From: Citrobacter freundii
Lineage (GTDB): Bacteria; Bacteroidota; Bacteroidia; Chitinophagales; Chitinophagaceae
Direction: 5' to 3'
NCBI GenBank assembly: GCA_003243445.1
Contig: QFQQ01000010.1
Location: 67,010 to 131,009 of the forward strand
DNA length: 64,000 nucleotides
Part shown: positions 1 through 10,106 of the stretch, in pieces
Numbering within the stretch: position 1 is the stretch's first letter
Layout: each line of letters begins with the position of its first letter
Made by a program: the position numbers and the translations under genes
The notes under the pieces: model-generated
Told to the model about the DNA's origin: nothing
The model's database searches: none
The model's input: the letters and a program-made list of their open reading frames with translations, nothing else

Positions 1-1030
1 CGCTGGACATGGCATTGCCTCCCAGTTCCGAGATCACCCGTTGGGTCCATGCCTGTGGAAAATCTCTTGAAGGAAAATAACCTTCCGGCTGTGAGATAGA
101 ATCTCCATACATTACCAGCTTCACTTTCTTTTTCAGTGCGTATACATTCACTGACTTTACCAGCATTGACGTTCCGCTTACCAGCGAAAAACAATAATGA
201 TCCCACTGCATACCCACTGCAAACCCCTGTTGCAATACACCCTGACCTACACCTCCCTGTCCGTCATGCACCGCTTTCACTTCAGCGGACTCATTGGTTT
301 GGAGATCTGTGATCTTTACGCGGGCTTCCTGGTAAATGTGATAGATCTCTACGAGATAGTCATGTGCAGCGTTAAAAAAAGAAACGGTTTGCTCCTTTAC
401 CGGGTTAGTAGCGATGGATATCTTTTTTCCGGCCATATCTACGTAAGCGCTGAAATCTCCCTGGCTGCTGCGGAACAACGCTTTTGCGTCAGCAGAGAAC
501 CTGATCCGGTAGGCTACTTTTCTTTCAGCGATCGCATAAAACTTATCAAGCTTAACGAGTTTGTCCCTGCCGGTAATACTCAACCCTTCTGCCGTATATC
601 CGCCTGCATCATTTAATTGCAACTCCGGTATGGCGCTACTGTTGTTCAACACCCTGCCATATAACTCAGCTATTTTATCGTCAACAGGAATTGATATCAC
701 CTTCAGAGGTATGACCGTCTTTACATTCTTATAACTTACAGTAATATTGGTTTCTCCTGCTTTTAACGCTTTTACCAGGCCATTGCTTACTGTTGCGATG
801 GTCATATCGCCAGATGTCCATTGAAACGCAGGTTGATTCGCCACCGCCGGTACTGCCGATGCATTGACCTGCATATTATCACCGGCCACCAGTTGAAGAT
901 TCGTTTTATCTACCATGATGCTGCTCATCACATATTCATTACCCGTTGTATTTTTTTTACAACCAGATCCTGCGGAGATTGTGAGTATTGAAAATAAGAT
1001 CGCTGTTATCGTCGTCATGTGCCAATTCAT
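1..1030 (-). CDS. Partial Big2-domain lipoprotein with SGNH/GDSL hydrolase domain (runs off left edge)
   Basis: Secreted lipoprotein, probably a surface esterase; only the first ~343 residues are in the window. I translated the minus strand from ATG 1030. It has a hydrophobic signal ending in SGC-KK, a Big2 (bacterial Ig-like) domain with ATVSNGLVKA, a beta-rich middle, then MYGDSISQPEG, which is the block I motif (GDSx, with the nucleophile Ser) of SGNH hydrolases. The other catalytic blocks lie beyond the edge. Its ATG overlaps the TGA of the upstream gene (ATGA), so translation is probably coupled. The Big2 module is nearly the same as that of its upstream neighbour. An in-frame ATG at 1018 is an alternative start. 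It is the most distal gene seen of the first PUL. Confidence 0.8.
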   Translation of the reverse strand, partial: MNWHMTTITAILFSILTISAGSGCKKNTTGNEYVMSSIMVDKTNLQLVAGDNMQVNASAVPAVANQPAFQWTSGDMTIATVSNGLVKALKAGETNITVSYKNVKTVIPLKVISIPVDDKIAELYGRVLNNSSAIPELQLNDAGGYTAEGLSITGRDKLVKLDKFYAIAERKVAYRIRFSADAKALFRSSQGDFSAYVDMAGKKISIATNPVKEQTVSFFNAAHDYLVEIYHIYQEARVKITDLQTNESAEVKAVHDGQGGVGQGVLQQGFAVGMQWDHYCFSLVSGTSMLVKSVNVYALKKKVKLVMYGDSISQPEGYFPSRDFPQAWTQRVISELGGNAMSS

Positions 1031-2574
1031 TTAGTGTACTTTATTTCAGTTTTTGCAGAGGATAAGTTGAAATGATTAGTGGTTTGCACAGCCATTATTG
1101 CATTTGTGTTAGCCGCGCCATTGAAGATATATTTCATTGGAGCAACCTGCGGTTGTAATGTATTATCTCCGTTCAGGTCGAAATACTGGTAATAACCGGT
1201 CTCGGGCAAACGGCCAACCAATACGCCGTCCTTATATATTTCAAACCGCTGGATACCTGATTCTATATCAGCATCGGCAGACCAGGTCAATTCAACTGCA
1301 TCTCCCTGTTTCTTCACAGCGAGATTGAACGGAGCCGGAGGTGGCGTTTTATCAGCAACCGTGCCGGTGGAATAATACTCTTTCCAAATTTTTGCGACTG
1401 CTTCATCAGGAAAAAGACAAAGCCCTTTTTTATTACCCTGGTATGTCGATTCTTTAAATAACTGAAGGGTAGACGTATCCCCAAGCCAGGCTTGCGACCT
1501 GTCTATATTTCTCATCGCACCGCCGGGAGCAGCGGGAAGGCGTTGTCGCATCGCCGCCTCATAAAACGGAATGGCCATGTAACGGATAAAGCTCAGATTA
1601 TGATTCTGCGATTCATTGAGTGCAATACTTGCAGGGGCATCGAGATCCCGGAGTTTCTGAAATGCATGAATGGATGTTGCCTGGCAAAGCACGCCGGCAT
1701 CATTCGCATCATTTTTTCCGGCATGACGTGTAAGCACAGGGATCTTGCTTACAGCTGACGGATAATTCCATTGAGGATCGAAAGCCGGCGAATAGCATAC
1801 AGCGGCGAGAACTCTTTCGGGATAAGCACGCAGCATGCCAAGCGTCCAGTGACCACCACCGGAATGTCCCCATAAAAGCCAGGGAACAGTATTCAGCTCA
1901 CTATGCGAGGTAGCGGTAGCTGCAAGCTGCAGCACCTTCAGCAAAGCAGGCCCGGATCCGGATTCAGGATCACGCCATCCGCCACAATTGCCGTACAGTG
2001 CGGTTTCGATCAATGCCAGTTTCCATTTACGTGCAAAGGCACGGTATTGCAGATCATACGGTTTGGTGATACCAAACTGCTCCATGCCACACCCATGTTG
2101 CAGTACTAATGCGCCTTGCAGTTGCTCCGTACGCGTTGGGATATAGATCCCATAATCCGCATGATCAGCAAACGGACAGTCAGCACCGCTGAGTGTAAGT
2201 TTGATCACGGTATCATCATATACATTTGTCACGAGCGGTATCGCCGTAACGCTCACTTTTACTGAATTGCTGATACCCGATGCACTCACCTTGACGGTTG
2301 TTTCACCCACGGCAATAGCTTTGATCAGCCCGTTACTAACCGTAGCAACCGCTGTGTTACCGGATGACCATTGATAAGATGGCTGGTTAACCACAGCGGG
2401 AACTGCTGTCGCGCTCAGCTGAATGCTCTCACCGGGTTTCAGACTAACAGAAGTATTGTCCACACGGATCTCTGTCAGCTGATAGGAACTGCCCGAAGAT
2501 TTCTTGCAGGCCATACCCACGCTTATTGAAAGCACCAGTACCAGCATGAATGTTCGCAGTATTCGGATCTTCAT
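1027..2574 (-). CDS. Big2 + alpha/beta-hydrolase + Fn3-like lipoprotein (putative esterase)
   Basis: Likely surface or periplasmic esterase of the first PUL, 515 aa. In order: signal peptide with Cys23; Big2 domain (~31-110); alpha/beta-hydrolase domain (~135-345) with the nucleophile elbow GHSGGG (Ser238), an oxyanion-type LQHGCG and a late His (NHNL); and a C-terminal fibronectin-III-like domain (~410-475, LTWSAD..I..FEIYKDG). The hydrolase part resembles PHB-depolymerase/feruloyl-esterase-like proteins, but I cannot name a substrate. It lies 91 bp downstream of the discoidin-type lipoprotein and overlaps the next gene by 4 bp. Ester-removing enzymes beside SusCD fit an acylated plant or microbial glycan. 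Fold is fairly sure, function inferred. Confidence 0.8.
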   Translation of the reverse strand: MKIRILRTFMLVLVLSISVGMACKKSSGSSYQLTEIRVDNTSVSLKPGESIQLSATAVPAVVNQPSYQWSSGNTAVATVSNGLIKAIAVGETTVKVSASGISNSVKVSVTAIPLVTNVYDDTVIKLTLSGADCPFADHADYGIYIPTRTEQLQGALVLQHGCGMEQFGITKPYDLQYRAFARKWKLALIETALYGNCGGWRDPESGSGPALLKVLQLAATATSHSELNTVPWLLWGHSGGGHWTLGMLRAYPERVLAAVCYSPAFDPQWNYPSAVSKIPVLTRHAGKNDANDAGVLCQATSIHAFQKLRDLDAPASIALNESQNHNLSFIRYMAIPFYEAAMRQRLPAAPGGAMRNIDRSQAWLGDTSTLQLFKESTYQGNKKGLCLFPDEAVAKIWKEYYSTGTVADKTPPPAPFNLAVKKQGDAVELTWSADADIESGIQRFEIYKDGVLVGRLPETGYYQYFDLNGDNTLQPQVAPMKYIFNGAANTNAIMAVQTTNHFNLSSAKTEIKYTK

Positions 2575-2665
2575 AAACGTCTTTAATTCCTGATAAAAGA
2601 CAGGACTGGCAGACTTTGCAGTACACCAGCCCCGACCAGGGTATTGAAAAATGGCTCGTTTAAGT

Positions 2666-4318
2666 TTAATCTATTTTTGCCAGCTGGAAACCATTGACAT
2701 TAAAGGAAGACCAGGGCGTTCCGTTAATGCTGTACTGTTCACGGATATTATACACCAGGCCGATATTCACCGGACCTGCAGTGGCAACTGAAAAGATCAT
2801 CTCCACTGTTTTATTCTGATTCGCTACAAGGTTCATGTAACGGTACACGGCTGATGAGGCCGGAATAGCTGTAAAATCGGGTACAGTACCGCCTGCCGTA
2901 ACAACGCCATAGGCATCCGCCGGACCATCGGCATGCGCCACAGAGATCTTCAGCGAATAATAACCGGGCTGCAGATTTACAGACTGGTATAGTTTGCCAT
3001 TTGTAACTTCAGGAAGTCCCCATGGAGCTGCGGTAAACATACTGATGATATTAGGTTGACTGTTATCATAGGTAACCTGAGCATTGGCACTGTGTATCCA
3101 GCCCTGCAATTTTTGCATGCGCGGAGTTGAAGCATCGGGATAGGTGCCGAGTGCGGGGAATGCTACAGATCCATCACCCTTAAAAGGCTTGCTTGCATTC
3201 ACCATCGTAACCGGAGTACTGATAGTCCAGTCTTCCTTGCCATTCGTACCGCTTACGTTCTGATTGTTATATGCATCGATCTCGGCGATTTGCGCACTGG
3301 TTGCATTCGCATCCCACGCATCTTCTACGGTAATGCGGAGATAACGCCCGGAAACCGTCTGACCGATCGGTAAACGCTGACGGAGATAGCTATCTTTCAC
3401 CTGTGCCTGAAGCACCATTGTAAAAGAGCTGTTATCATTGCTCAGTTCAAACTTGAGATTTTTACCAGACTTTGCATTTCCCTGATAATTCACATAATTA
3501 AATCCATCCATTAGTTTCTCACTGCCCATATCTATGGTCACCCAGTATGGGAAGTTCCCGCCGGATTGTGATTGCCATGCTGAATTGATATTGTTATCGA
3601 TCAGGTTTGCCGCTCCCATACCAGACTGATCACCGGAACTTCCTGAGATAGTCCATTCGGCTTTTTTGAAATCGAGCATTGCTGCTGTTTTCAGGTCAAC
3701 AACGTCTGATTTAAAATCGTCTATTGCATCGGTTTCAGGACGATAGATAGAATAGCAATAATAGGCCTCATCAGTATTGATATTATTGATCACAATTGTA
3801 TTGGAAGACGCACTCATCAGCACACTATCCTTTTTACCTGCAGTATTTGTATAAACAACCTGAACACCGGTCTCACCTGCAAAAGCTGCTTCAAATACAA
3901 GCTCGATCGCATCCGGTCCTTTCTCAATCTGGTTGGACCATTTACGCGGTTTGATCGTTCCCTGGTATTTTGCACCATATACTTTCACGCTTACACCTTT
4001 TGGCGTGGATGATACACCTGCCGCATTCATCGTTACCACGCGTAATACCTGGGCATCTTCTGCCAGATCGGTTACGACTATATCCTGCATGGCGGTCGCA
4101 TCGCTAACATCAAACGCCTGAACTTTACCGGAACCGTAGAATATCTTGCCGGTTTTTGCATCGGCGGGAACTTCAAATTCAATTTTCGCCCGGTATTTAC
4201 CGGCATAAGCTTTCAGCCCGTCAACAGGTAATGGAACGCTGGCCTCATCTTTTTTGCAGCCAGTCATGCCGGTTGCAAAAAAGCAGCCGAGCAAAAAAAG
4301 TGAAAGAAGGCATTTCAT
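2666..4318 (-). CDS. DUF4998 / F5-8 type C / DUF5013-like surface lipoprotein
   Basis: 550-aa lipoprotein directly after SusD, the place where PULs encode glycan-binding surface proteins. Signal peptide with FATGMTGC-KKD; an N-terminal beta domain resembling DUF4998 (~30-120); a second Ig-like segment; a discoidin (F5/8 type C) carbohydrate-binding domain around residues 220-350 (AANLIDNNINSAWQS, WVTIDMG, YLRITVED); and a C-terminal jelly-roll-like domain resembling DUF5013 (GYYSLKISVAHADG). No catalytic motif is seen. It probably captures the polysaccharide at the cell surface and passes it to the SusCD pair. Domain names rest on my reading of motifs, not on a search. Confidence 0.82.
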   Translation of the reverse strand: MKCLLSLFLLGCFFATGMTGCKKDEASVPLPVDGLKAYAGKYRAKIEFEVPADAKTGKIFYGSGKVQAFDVSDATAMQDIVVTDLAEDAQVLRVVTMNAAGVSSTPKGVSVKVYGAKYQGTIKPRKWSNQIEKGPDAIELVFEAAFAGETGVQVVYTNTAGKKDSVLMSASSNTIVINNINTDEAYYCYSIYRPETDAIDDFKSDVVDLKTAAMLDFKKAEWTISGSSGDQSGMGAANLIDNNINSAWQSQSGGNFPYWVTIDMGSEKLMDGFNYVNYQGNAKSGKNLKFELSNDNSSFTMVLQAQVKDSYLRQRLPIGQTVSGRYLRITVEDAWDANATSAQIAEIDAYNNQNVSGTNGKEDWTISTPVTMVNASKPFKGDGSVAFPALGTYPDASTPRMQKLQGWIHSANAQVTYDNSQPNIISMFTAAPWGLPEVTNGKLYQSVNLQPGYYSLKISVAHADGPADAYGVVTAGGTVPDFTAIPASSAVYRYMNLVANQNKTVEMIFSVATAGPVNIGLVYNIREQYSINGTPWSSFNVNGFQLAKID

Positions 4319-4351
4319 ATAGAAGCAATTGTTTTGGTGGTAGATTATTGA

Positions 4352-6130
4352 TTAGCGCCATGCAGCTGGTTGCAGCATTCCGGTCATTTTTTTCGCATCT
4401 TCCAGCGGAATAGGCATTACGAGATACTTGTCGTTATAAGATTGATAGTCGCGGATCTTGCGGCGCTGATAACTGAAGCGGCCATCATTGCCTTTGGTGA
4501 TACGCATACCTGTTACAAAACGGTTTGTTTCGCTGAGGATCTTCCAGCGGCGCTGATCATCAAAACGGTATTGACCTTCGAGGCAAAACTCAATGCGGCG
4601 CTCATTACGGATCCTTGTGCGGATGAACTCAGGCGTATTTGCAAAGCCCGGAACATCCTGCAGTCTTGGCTGCTGTGCACGCTGACGGACTACATTCAGT
4701 GCCGTAAGTGCCCCGGCCAGATCACCCGTTTCACAAAGAGCCTCTGCTTTCTGCAGATAGAATTCAGCGAGACGGAAATACACCCAGTGTGTTGGTTCAG
4801 CAGCAGAGCTTCCGCCCGGTCCCCAGAACTTCACCTGTTTATCCTTTCCACTATAGTAACCTGTGCAGGAACGCTGTGTCTCCTGCGAGATCACGTCATT
4901 ATAACCATTACGTCCGCCCACAAATGTTTCGATAATGTACGGCTGCGTACAGTTGTTCGGCACGCCATAGTTCGTCATGTTATGCACGATATTGATATAA
5001 AAGCGTGCATCCCGGTTTGAGTATGGATCGCCGCCGGTAGCCTCACTATACCCCAGATCAGCAGCGCCGGCTGTTACGGTCACATTCGTTCTCGTTGCAT
5101 CATTATATGTAACGGGCAATGCACCGTTCTTCATTTCAAAACAATCCACCAGTTCCTGCGTTGGTGATTCGCCGCAGTTCCAGTTGTGATTGATCGTAGC
5201 GTAAGGATAACTGCCTACATCAACACCGTTCGTATTATTGATACCAACATTGTTGTAATTGGAACGCCAGATGATCTCGCTGTTATATGTCTGGTTGGAT
5301 CCGATGAACAACGTTTTGTAATCAGCCATGCTCACAAGCTGATAGGTGCTCAGCGCAATTACATCCTGCGCGGCATCGGCAGCGCGTTGCCATTTTGCTT
5401 TATCATTCTCCGGATTATTGAGAGGACTTGCATTATAAAGCAATACACGTGCGCGGATGGCATATGCAACACCATTATGTACCCTTCGGGCTTCAGCCGT
5501 GGTCTGACGGTCAGGAAGAATATGCGTATTGATCACATCCATCAATTCCTTATCGATCTTTGTAGCTATCTCATCATAGGTAGGACGGACCAGTTGATTC
5601 CATCCCTGGTAGTTTGGATCGAATGGCTCATCGATCCAGGGAACCGCGCCATAAAACTCCAGCAGGTTCATATAGTACCAGCAACGGAGTATGCGTGCTT
5701 CGGCAACCCAGGTATCACGTTGTTCGGCGGTGATAGCCGTTGATTGCGGCAGGTATTTGATCGCGTTGTTGGCAAGGCGGATACCGCGCCAGAAGTCAGG
5801 CCACAGCTGCTCGCTTGGTGAAGACCAGAGCCAGTTGATCACCGGGTTGGAAAGTGAAAGCGAGCCGTTGTGCCAGTCATATGCATTGTAAGTGGCTGCC
5901 CAGAAAGCGTTGTCGGTGAGACACTCCATCGGGTTCATCACAAAGGAGATCTGGTCGCGGGCAGTATATAATTCACCATACGCCGCTTCCAGTAAACCCT
6001 GGCTGCGGCCAAAATTATTCAGTACTTTATCGATCGTCGTTTGTCCATCTGGCGTCTTATCCAGCACCTTTTCACAGCTTGAAATAACGATCGCTGTCAT
6101 TATCATTATGGTCAGGCAAATCTTTTTCAT
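4352..6130 (-). CDS. susD: SusD/RagB family nutrient-binding outer-membrane lipoprotein
   Basis: Lipoprotein lid of the SusCD importer, 592 aa, usual family length. Lipobox ISSC-EK; SusD-like N-terminal part with the helical LRCWYYMNLLEFYGAVPW segment (TPR-like) and the RagB/SusD C-terminal part with YLQKAEALCETGDLAGALTALNVVRQRA and RNERRIEFCLEGQYRFDDQRRW. These are hallmark stretches of the family. It starts 24 bp after the SusC gene and is followed 33 bp later by a surface-binding lipoprotein, a standard PUL order. It binds the oligosaccharide at the outer membrane and closes over the SusC barrel. Specificity cannot be read from sequence. Confidence 0.95.
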   Translation of the reverse strand: MKKICLTIMIMTAIVISSCEKVLDKTPDGQTTIDKVLNNFGRSQGLLEAAYGELYTARDQISFVMNPMECLTDNAFWAATYNAYDWHNGSLSLSNPVINWLWSSPSEQLWPDFWRGIRLANNAIKYLPQSTAITAEQRDTWVAEARILRCWYYMNLLEFYGAVPWIDEPFDPNYQGWNQLVRPTYDEIATKIDKELMDVINTHILPDRQTTAEARRVHNGVAYAIRARVLLYNASPLNNPENDKAKWQRAADAAQDVIALSTYQLVSMADYKTLFIGSNQTYNSEIIWRSNYNNVGINNTNGVDVGSYPYATINHNWNCGESPTQELVDCFEMKNGALPVTYNDATRTNVTVTAGAADLGYSEATGGDPYSNRDARFYINIVHNMTNYGVPNNCTQPYIIETFVGGRNGYNDVISQETQRSCTGYYSGKDKQVKFWGPGGSSAAEPTHWVYFRLAEFYLQKAEALCETGDLAGALTALNVVRQRAQQPRLQDVPGFANTPEFIRTRIRNERRIEFCLEGQYRFDDQRRWKILSETNRFVTGMRITKGNDGRFSYQRRKIRDYQSYNDKYLVMPIPLEDAKKMTGMLQPAAWR

Positions 6131-6154
6131 AATCGTCTTTTTTCAGTAAATTCT

Positions 6155-9100
6155 TTAGAATGTTACGTTCAATCCAATGTTGTAAGCTTTGAATACGGGG
6201 TACAACAATTCATTGTTTTGTTCCGGGTCCTGGTATTTGACAGGATATTTGTCAAAGGTGAGCAGGTTCAACCCGTTCGCATAGATCCTTACAGCGGAAG
6301 CCCCGATCTTACCTGCGAGCCTGCCACCAAGTGTATATCCGATCTCCACGTTACGCAGACGGATATACGAACCATCTACCAGCCAGAAATCAGAAACAAG
6401 CTTGCTGGCACTGCTGCCCGGATCAAGTCTTGGATACGTAATGGGTAACCCCGCATCCAGACGTTGCTGGCTCCACGCCTCCTTATGCCATTCATTGAAA
6501 TTGTATGTTTCAAAGATGCGCTGTCCGCTCAGCAGATAACTTCTGCCGGCAACACCCTGCCACATCATACTGAAGTCGACATTTTTCACACGCAGACTAA
6601 CTGCTCCGCCAAAGGTCCATGATGGCACCTCAGGATTTCCAATAGGCACCTGATCCTGTTCAGTGATCACACCATCACCATTCATATCCCGGTATTTCAG
6701 ATCACCGGGTTTGGGCGCTGGCCCGATCGCCGTCTGATCATACCAGTCGAGGATATCTCTTTCTGAATTGAAGAACCCCGCAGTTTTATAACCAAATGGC
6801 TGACCAAGACGGTAACCTGTGCTGCGCAAACGGTAAGCATAGTCTTCCGGCAACAATACTTCACTGAGGTAAAGCACTTTGTTGCGGTTATATGCACCAT
6901 TCAAACGCACATCCAGGCGAACACCTCCACCAAGATTTTTTGCGTAACCGGTTACGATCTCAAAACCTTTATTCTCGATCTGTCCCGCATTGATCTTTGG
7001 AATAATACCGGAACTGAACACGCCGCCTGTTCCAAACATACCAGTTGGCACGAGACCCGTTGCAGAGATCAGGATATTGTTACGGCGCTCAAGGAATACA
7101 TCTGCCTCAAAGGTGAAGTCGCGGAATAATTTTGTTTCAAGACCAACGTTGAATTTATTGGCCTTCTCCCATTCCAGCCGATCATTACCGATCTGCGCCT
7201 CATAACTTCCATTCCACAGTGTAAGGAAGGCAAAACGGGAGCCATTCATATTATCATTTCCAACCTGTCCGTAAGAAGCACGGATCTTGGCAAATGTTAA
7301 CCAAGGCAACGCATCGGCCACAAAATCTTCATTTGACGCCACCCAGCCCACAGACACTGAAGGGAAGAAACCCATTTTGTGACCCGGCGCGAACTGCTCG
7401 GAACCGTTATAACCGAAGTTTGCTTCCGCCAGGTATTTGTTGTCATATGCATAAGTGGCACGGCCAACAAATCCGACATAGTTATAAGGCAATTCAATAT
7501 TGATCGTACGCTGATAGCGGTTGAATAAGATCATACCCGATACAGCATGTTTCCGGAAGCTGCGATCATAATTGATTGACGCATCGATATTCACCTGGTT
7601 CCATTGCGATTGTGCCTGCGCGTCAACCAGGGTGCCATTGGTCATGGTTCCTGTTGGCTGATAGATCACCTGGTCAGGATTGTTCGGATCAGCTTTTGCT
7701 TCATACAACTGGAATGTACGCTGACGCACCTGCTGGTTGATCGACGTTGCATCATAAGAAGCGATCACACGGCCTGAAAGACCTTTGGTGATGAAATCCA
7801 GTTTCTGTTCCAGGCCGAGAGATGCGGTGACCTGGTTGGTCATGGTATTGCGGAAACCGGAGCGGTTCAGCATACCATAAGGAACGTTGTTGATGTTACC
7901 ACCTTTCAGCGGAGTAGAAAGCACTTCACCATCCGGCGTAACATCATTGTGATAGTTATTCGGCGTCTGGACCAATGAACCGATCACGATTGAATAACCA
8001 TTCACATCATTCAGGTAGGCGCCATTGTTCGGCACGATCACGGGGTCATTCTTCTTCTGCATATAGCCGCTCACATTCAGGAACATCTTGAGCGACTTAT
8101 TAATATCGATATCAAAATTGGAACGGAAGTTTACACGGTTCGCTTTTGATGCCGGATCATAGTTATACTCAGAAAACTTTTCTGTTTTAAAAATACCTTC
8201 CTGGAAAAGATAACCGACTGTGGTGAAGTAACGCATCTTATCACTGCCGCCACTGAAGTTCACATTAGCTCTGCGCATCGGAAATGCGTCTTTCATAAAT
8301 TCGTTTACAAAATCACGCGTAGGATAGAGTTCTTTAAAGTCGCCGGTACGATAATGTTCGAGAGCAACATCATCATAGATCGGCTGACGTCCATTCTGTG
8401 TTTCTACCTGGTTACGTAACAAAGCGTAATCGTATGCATTCACCATCTTGGGTAAGCGCGTTGGAGACTGCCAGCTTTGTTCGGCTGTTACATCGATGAT
8501 CGGTTTGCCCACATGCCCGCGGCGCGTAGTGATCATGATGACACCATTTGCACCGCGTACACCATATACGGCAGTGGCGGATGCGTCTTTCAGGATGGAG
8601 ATCGATTCTACTTCACGCGGATCAAGTGCAGTGAAATCACGCTGAACACCGTCCACCAGGATCAGCGGCTGCTGACCATTGATGGTACTGCGGCCACGGA
8701 TATAAAATTCCATCTGCTCGCCGCCCGGAACACCGGAACGCTGAAGCACGCTCAATCCCGGCAGGCGGCCGGCCAACGCGATACCAATATTGGCTGCGGG
8801 TGTTTGTCTTAACCCTTCAGCCTTCATTGTGGAGATAGCGGCAACAACACTTACTTTTTTCTGACGACCATAACCAACCACTACCACATCTAATAACTCG
8901 CCGGAGCTCGATGTAAGGCGAACAACGATATCGGAAAAAGACTTGATCTGTACAGTTGAAAGGTTAAATCCGACATGGGAAATAGATAATGTCTGACCTA
9001 CAGAAACATTGATGGCGAACTCGCCATCCGTACCGGTTTTGGTGGAAATAGCCGTTCCCGCAACATTCACTGTTGCATCGGAAACAGGGTTGCTGCTTGT

Positions 9101-9226
9101 AGAATCAATCACTTTACCATGGATAATGGATGATTGTGCGAAAGTCTGTGTACTGAAGAATACGGATAGAACCAATAAAATAGTCAATAGGTGGAAGCTT
9201 CTGGGCTTCAGGCAATCGTTTGGCAT
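6155..9226 (-). CDS. susC: SusC/RagA TonB-linked outer-membrane transporter
   Basis: 1023-aa TonB-dependent barrel that imports glycans bound by SusD. Signal peptide ending FAQ; carboxypeptidase-regulatory-like N-domain (~33-112, IHGKVIDSTSSNPVSDATV); plug with VVVGYGRQKK (TonB-box region), GLSVLQRSGVPGG, EFYIRGRSTING, LILVDGV and VESISILKDASATAVYGVRGANGVIMITT; then a long beta-barrel ending in the aromatic IGLNVTF. All of these are diagnostic of SusC. It is the first gene of the visible PUL. An AT-rich 880-bp gap lies upstream and no anti-sigma or hybrid two-component gene is adjacent, so the regulator is unknown. Confidence 0.95.
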   Translation of the reverse strand: MPNDCLKPRSFHLLTILLVLSVFFSTQTFAQSSIIHGKVIDSTSSNPVSDATVNVAGTAISTKTGTDGEFAINVSVGQTLSISHVGFNLSTVQIKSFSDIVVRLTSSSGELLDVVVVGYGRQKKVSVVAAISTMKAEGLRQTPAANIGIALAGRLPGLSVLQRSGVPGGEQMEFYIRGRSTINGQQPLILVDGVQRDFTALDPREVESISILKDASATAVYGVRGANGVIMITTRRGHVGKPIIDVTAEQSWQSPTRLPKMVNAYDYALLRNQVETQNGRQPIYDDVALEHYRTGDFKELYPTRDFVNEFMKDAFPMRRANVNFSGGSDKMRYFTTVGYLFQEGIFKTEKFSEYNYDPASKANRVNFRSNFDIDINKSLKMFLNVSGYMQKKNDPVIVPNNGAYLNDVNGYSIVIGSLVQTPNNYHNDVTPDGEVLSTPLKGGNINNVPYGMLNRSGFRNTMTNQVTASLGLEQKLDFITKGLSGRVIASYDATSINQQVRQRTFQLYEAKADPNNPDQVIYQPTGTMTNGTLVDAQAQSQWNQVNIDASINYDRSFRKHAVSGMILFNRYQRTINIELPYNYVGFVGRATYAYDNKYLAEANFGYNGSEQFAPGHKMGFFPSVSVGWVASNEDFVADALPWLTFAKIRASYGQVGNDNMNGSRFAFLTLWNGSYEAQIGNDRLEWEKANKFNVGLETKLFRDFTFEADVFLERRNNILISATGLVPTGMFGTGGVFSSGIIPKINAGQIENKGFEIVTGYAKNLGGGVRLDVRLNGAYNRNKVLYLSEVLLPEDYAYRLRSTGYRLGQPFGYKTAGFFNSERDILDWYDQTAIGPAPKPGDLKYRDMNGDGVITEQDQVPIGNPEVPSWTFGGAVSLRVKNVDFSMMWQGVAGRSYLLSGQRIFETYNFNEWHKEAWSQQRLDAGLPITYPRLDPGSSASKLVSDFWLVDGSYIRLRNVEIGYTLGGRLAGKIGASAVRIYANGLNLLTFDKYPVKYQDPEQNNELLYPVFKAYNIGLNVTF

Positions 9227-10106
9227 GACGTTTAAGTTAACGTTTGAAAAATGGGGAATCTTTCAATTTGCAATAAATGTATAAGAGTAATTTTTTATTC
9301 TTGACCTGAACTGTACTGAAAAAAGAAAAAAATAATATCTGAACCCAAATCCATCGATCGTCCGGGATCCGGTACAGCTATCCGATATGTTGGTAATACA
9401 GGCCGGACGGGCAAACATCGCTGTTATTATATTATATAGTTGCAGGCGCGGATTAGAATTCGAAAGAACAGGGGAATTAATAAAAGTAGAAAGCACCATT
9501 AAATCGACATTGTGATCCGGCTAAACAGATGGGCTTTATATATTTCCTGGTCAAATACCCATATAGTAAGCATATTCCTTGACAAAGATCAATTCGCGTA
9601 GGCTATACGCTGCCGCCTAAACAGTGCTGGTTACCCAGGCCTTCTCCAATCTGCGCGGCAAAACCGGAAAATCCGCTTAACTGGAAAAGTTACCAACCCG
9701 CCGGAAATTGCTGCCTGTCATCACCCGCTGACTCTTCGCAATTTTGAGCCCTGATCATCCAAGAAGAAATCGGAAAAATGAAAACGAGATATAAGACAAA
9801 AACAATAATGGCTTAGGTATCTTTCACAACTATCAGGGAAAGCTACGGAGAAGAAGTCATTGCGGTCATTGATGACCTTCTGGCCAGAAAAGTGGTCAGA
9901 AGTATTGAACCGCTTATTGCCCCGCCTTAAACAAGGCGGGGCGACCTGTTGATGTCTGAAATGAAGATCGGAAAAACCGATTTATTAGTTTTTGAAAAAT
10001 GATTCCGGAGAATGCCGGGCGTTTTGAACCGGACTATACAAACTGTAACGTTGTCTTTAATATCCCGTAAAACGGACATGACTTTGATGTGGAATACATA
10101 AAAAAT
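9227..10106. other. 880-bp intergenic gap with possible decayed coding remnant
   Basis: No credible intact gene. The first ~70 bp on the right side of SusC presumably carry its promoter and leader. From 9784 to about 10080 on the plus strand there are short protein-like stretches broken by stops: TIRESYGEEVIAVIDDLLAR, then in another frame NAGRFEPDYTNCNVVF and, after a stop, GHDFDVEYIKNLI. These look like pieces of a decayed gene, but I cannot name the parent. The tract contains a perfect hairpin (see separate entry). A minus-strand frame of 78 codons at 9263-9499 has no recognisable features and I do not call it. Confidence 0.5.
9919..9942. repeat. Perfect 10-bp GC-rich hairpin
   Basis: GCCCCGCCTT, loop AAAC, AAGGCGGGGC: a perfect 10-bp stem with a 4-nt loop. 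There is no T-run on either side, so it is not a clear intrinsic terminator. It lies inside the decayed coding remnant; its first half overlaps the stop codon that ends the IEPLIAPP reading frame. Confidence 0.7.

Noticed and set aside
9919..9942. GC-rich hairpin as an intrinsic terminator
   Set aside because: No run of T on either strand and no gene ends nearby.
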